A stretch of DNA of 5,519 nucleotides, taken from assembly GCA_016938425.1 (NCBI GenBank), contig JAFGUR010000055.1, positions 1-5,519 of the forward strand, written 5' to 3'. A model generated the notes under the pieces. That model was not told the DNA's origin, did not search any database, and saw only the letters and a program-made list of their open reading frames with translations. Shown here in pieces: positions 5,237 through 5,519 of this stretch. Made by a program: the position numbers and the translations under genes. Source of the DNA: Fusobacteriaceae bacterium (lineage in GTDB: Bacteria; Fusobacteriota; Fusobacteriia; Fusobacteriales; Fusobacteriaceae). Numbering within the stretch: the first letter of the stretch is position 1; each line of letters starts with the position of its first letter.

Positions 5237-5519
5237 TGAAATTGGAAAGTATTAAAGAAGTAAAAGGAATAATAAAACTTAAAACAGGAACTAGAGTTGG
5301 TGGTTCTTCAGAAAATATAGAAATAGGTGGAAATGATAATCCAGTAATAAGAAATCCACATACTGGGGAAATGTATATTCCAGGTTCATCAATAAAAGGT
5401 AAGATGAGAAGTATTATGGAATGGATAGAAGGAGTAGTTCTATCCAATGGAAAAGTTCATACTTGCAGTGATTCAAATTGTTCTATATGTAGAACCTTTG
5501 GAAGAGGAGCAGAAGATAG
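5236..5519 (+). CDS. csm3: Csm3, backbone subunit and target RNase (3' end outside window)
   Basis: Only the first 94 codons are present; the frame is open to the window edge. Csm3 (Cas7 family, RAMP fold) forms the repeated backbone along the crRNA and cuts the bound target RNA at 6-nt steps. The N-terminal strand GIIKLKTGTRVGG (11-23) is followed by GGNDNPVIR, in which D34 matches the catalytic Asp of known Csm3 proteins (D33 in Streptococcus thermophilus). YIPGSSIKGKMRS (47-59) is the family's strongest motif, a Gly-rich RNA-binding loop. H75, C77, C82 and C85 (HTCSDSNCSICRTFG) are the usual zinc-binding cluster. The start overlaps the csm2 stop codon (TAATG) and has GGGGG just upstream (5220-5224). 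csm4 and csm5 are expected next. Confidence 0.96.
   Translation, partial: MKLESIKEVKGIIKLKTGTRVGGSSENIEIGGNDNPVIRNPHTGEMYIPGSSIKGKMRSIMEWIEGVVLSNGKVHTCSDSNCSICRTFGRGAED

Noticed and set aside
5229..5447. - strand frame over the start of csm3
   Set aside because: Shadow of csm3, whose family motifs are clear on the + strand.

Overview
This AT-rich window (about 70% A+T by eye) holds part of a type III-A (Csm) CRISPR-Cas locus. Between the CRISPR array and the cas operon lie a type III toxin-antitoxin module of the ToxIN/AbiQ family and a lipoprotein gene. Low GC, strong purine-rich ribosome binding sites and a lipoprotein of a type usual in outer-membrane bacteria suggest a fusobacterium (Fusobacterium or a relative). 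This is an inference from style and gene content; no species marker is present.

Layout, left to right, all genes on the + strand. Bases 1-231 are the leader-distal end of a CRISPR array: three complete 36-nt repeats, one repeat cut by the window edge, and three spacers. Fifteen bases after the last repeat a promoter begins (246-274). It drives three tandem, identical 34-nt repeats (283-383), a rho-independent terminator (381-407), and then a 157-aa endoribonuclease gene (435-908). Order, repeat architecture and protein motifs match type III toxin-antitoxin loci, in which the repeats are the RNA antitoxin (ToxI) and the protein is the toxin (ToxN). A terminator closes the module at 935-956. 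Bases 957-1470 carry no convincing gene but contain a GC-rich nested palindrome (about 1244-1406) that looks like a dispersed intergenic repeat or a small non-coding mobile element. Bases 1471-1950 encode a lipoprotein of unknown function. A leader of about 290 bases with a possible promoter and a two-codon mini-ORF precedes the cas operon: cas10/csm1 (2244-4712), csm2 (4712-5236) and the first 94 codons of csm3 (5236 to the window edge). These three genes are joined by one-base TAATG stop/start overlaps.

How the parts work together. Cas10, Csm2 and Csm3 belong to the Csm effector, which loads crRNAs and acts on complementary transcripts. The visible catalytic motifs are intact: the Cas10 HD motif, the Cas10 GGDD motif and the Csm3 Asp. 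The ATTGAAAC repeat end is a typical 5' crRNA tag, so the array reads left to right, toward toxI. No strong terminator separates the array from toxI, so array read-through could add to antitoxin supply. That would tie survival of the cell to keeping the CRISPR locus. This coupling, and the placing of two RNA-based anti-phage modules side by side, is the most interesting hypothesis here. No cas6, cas1 or cas2 is seen, so crRNA processing and spacer acquisition must be encoded outside the window.
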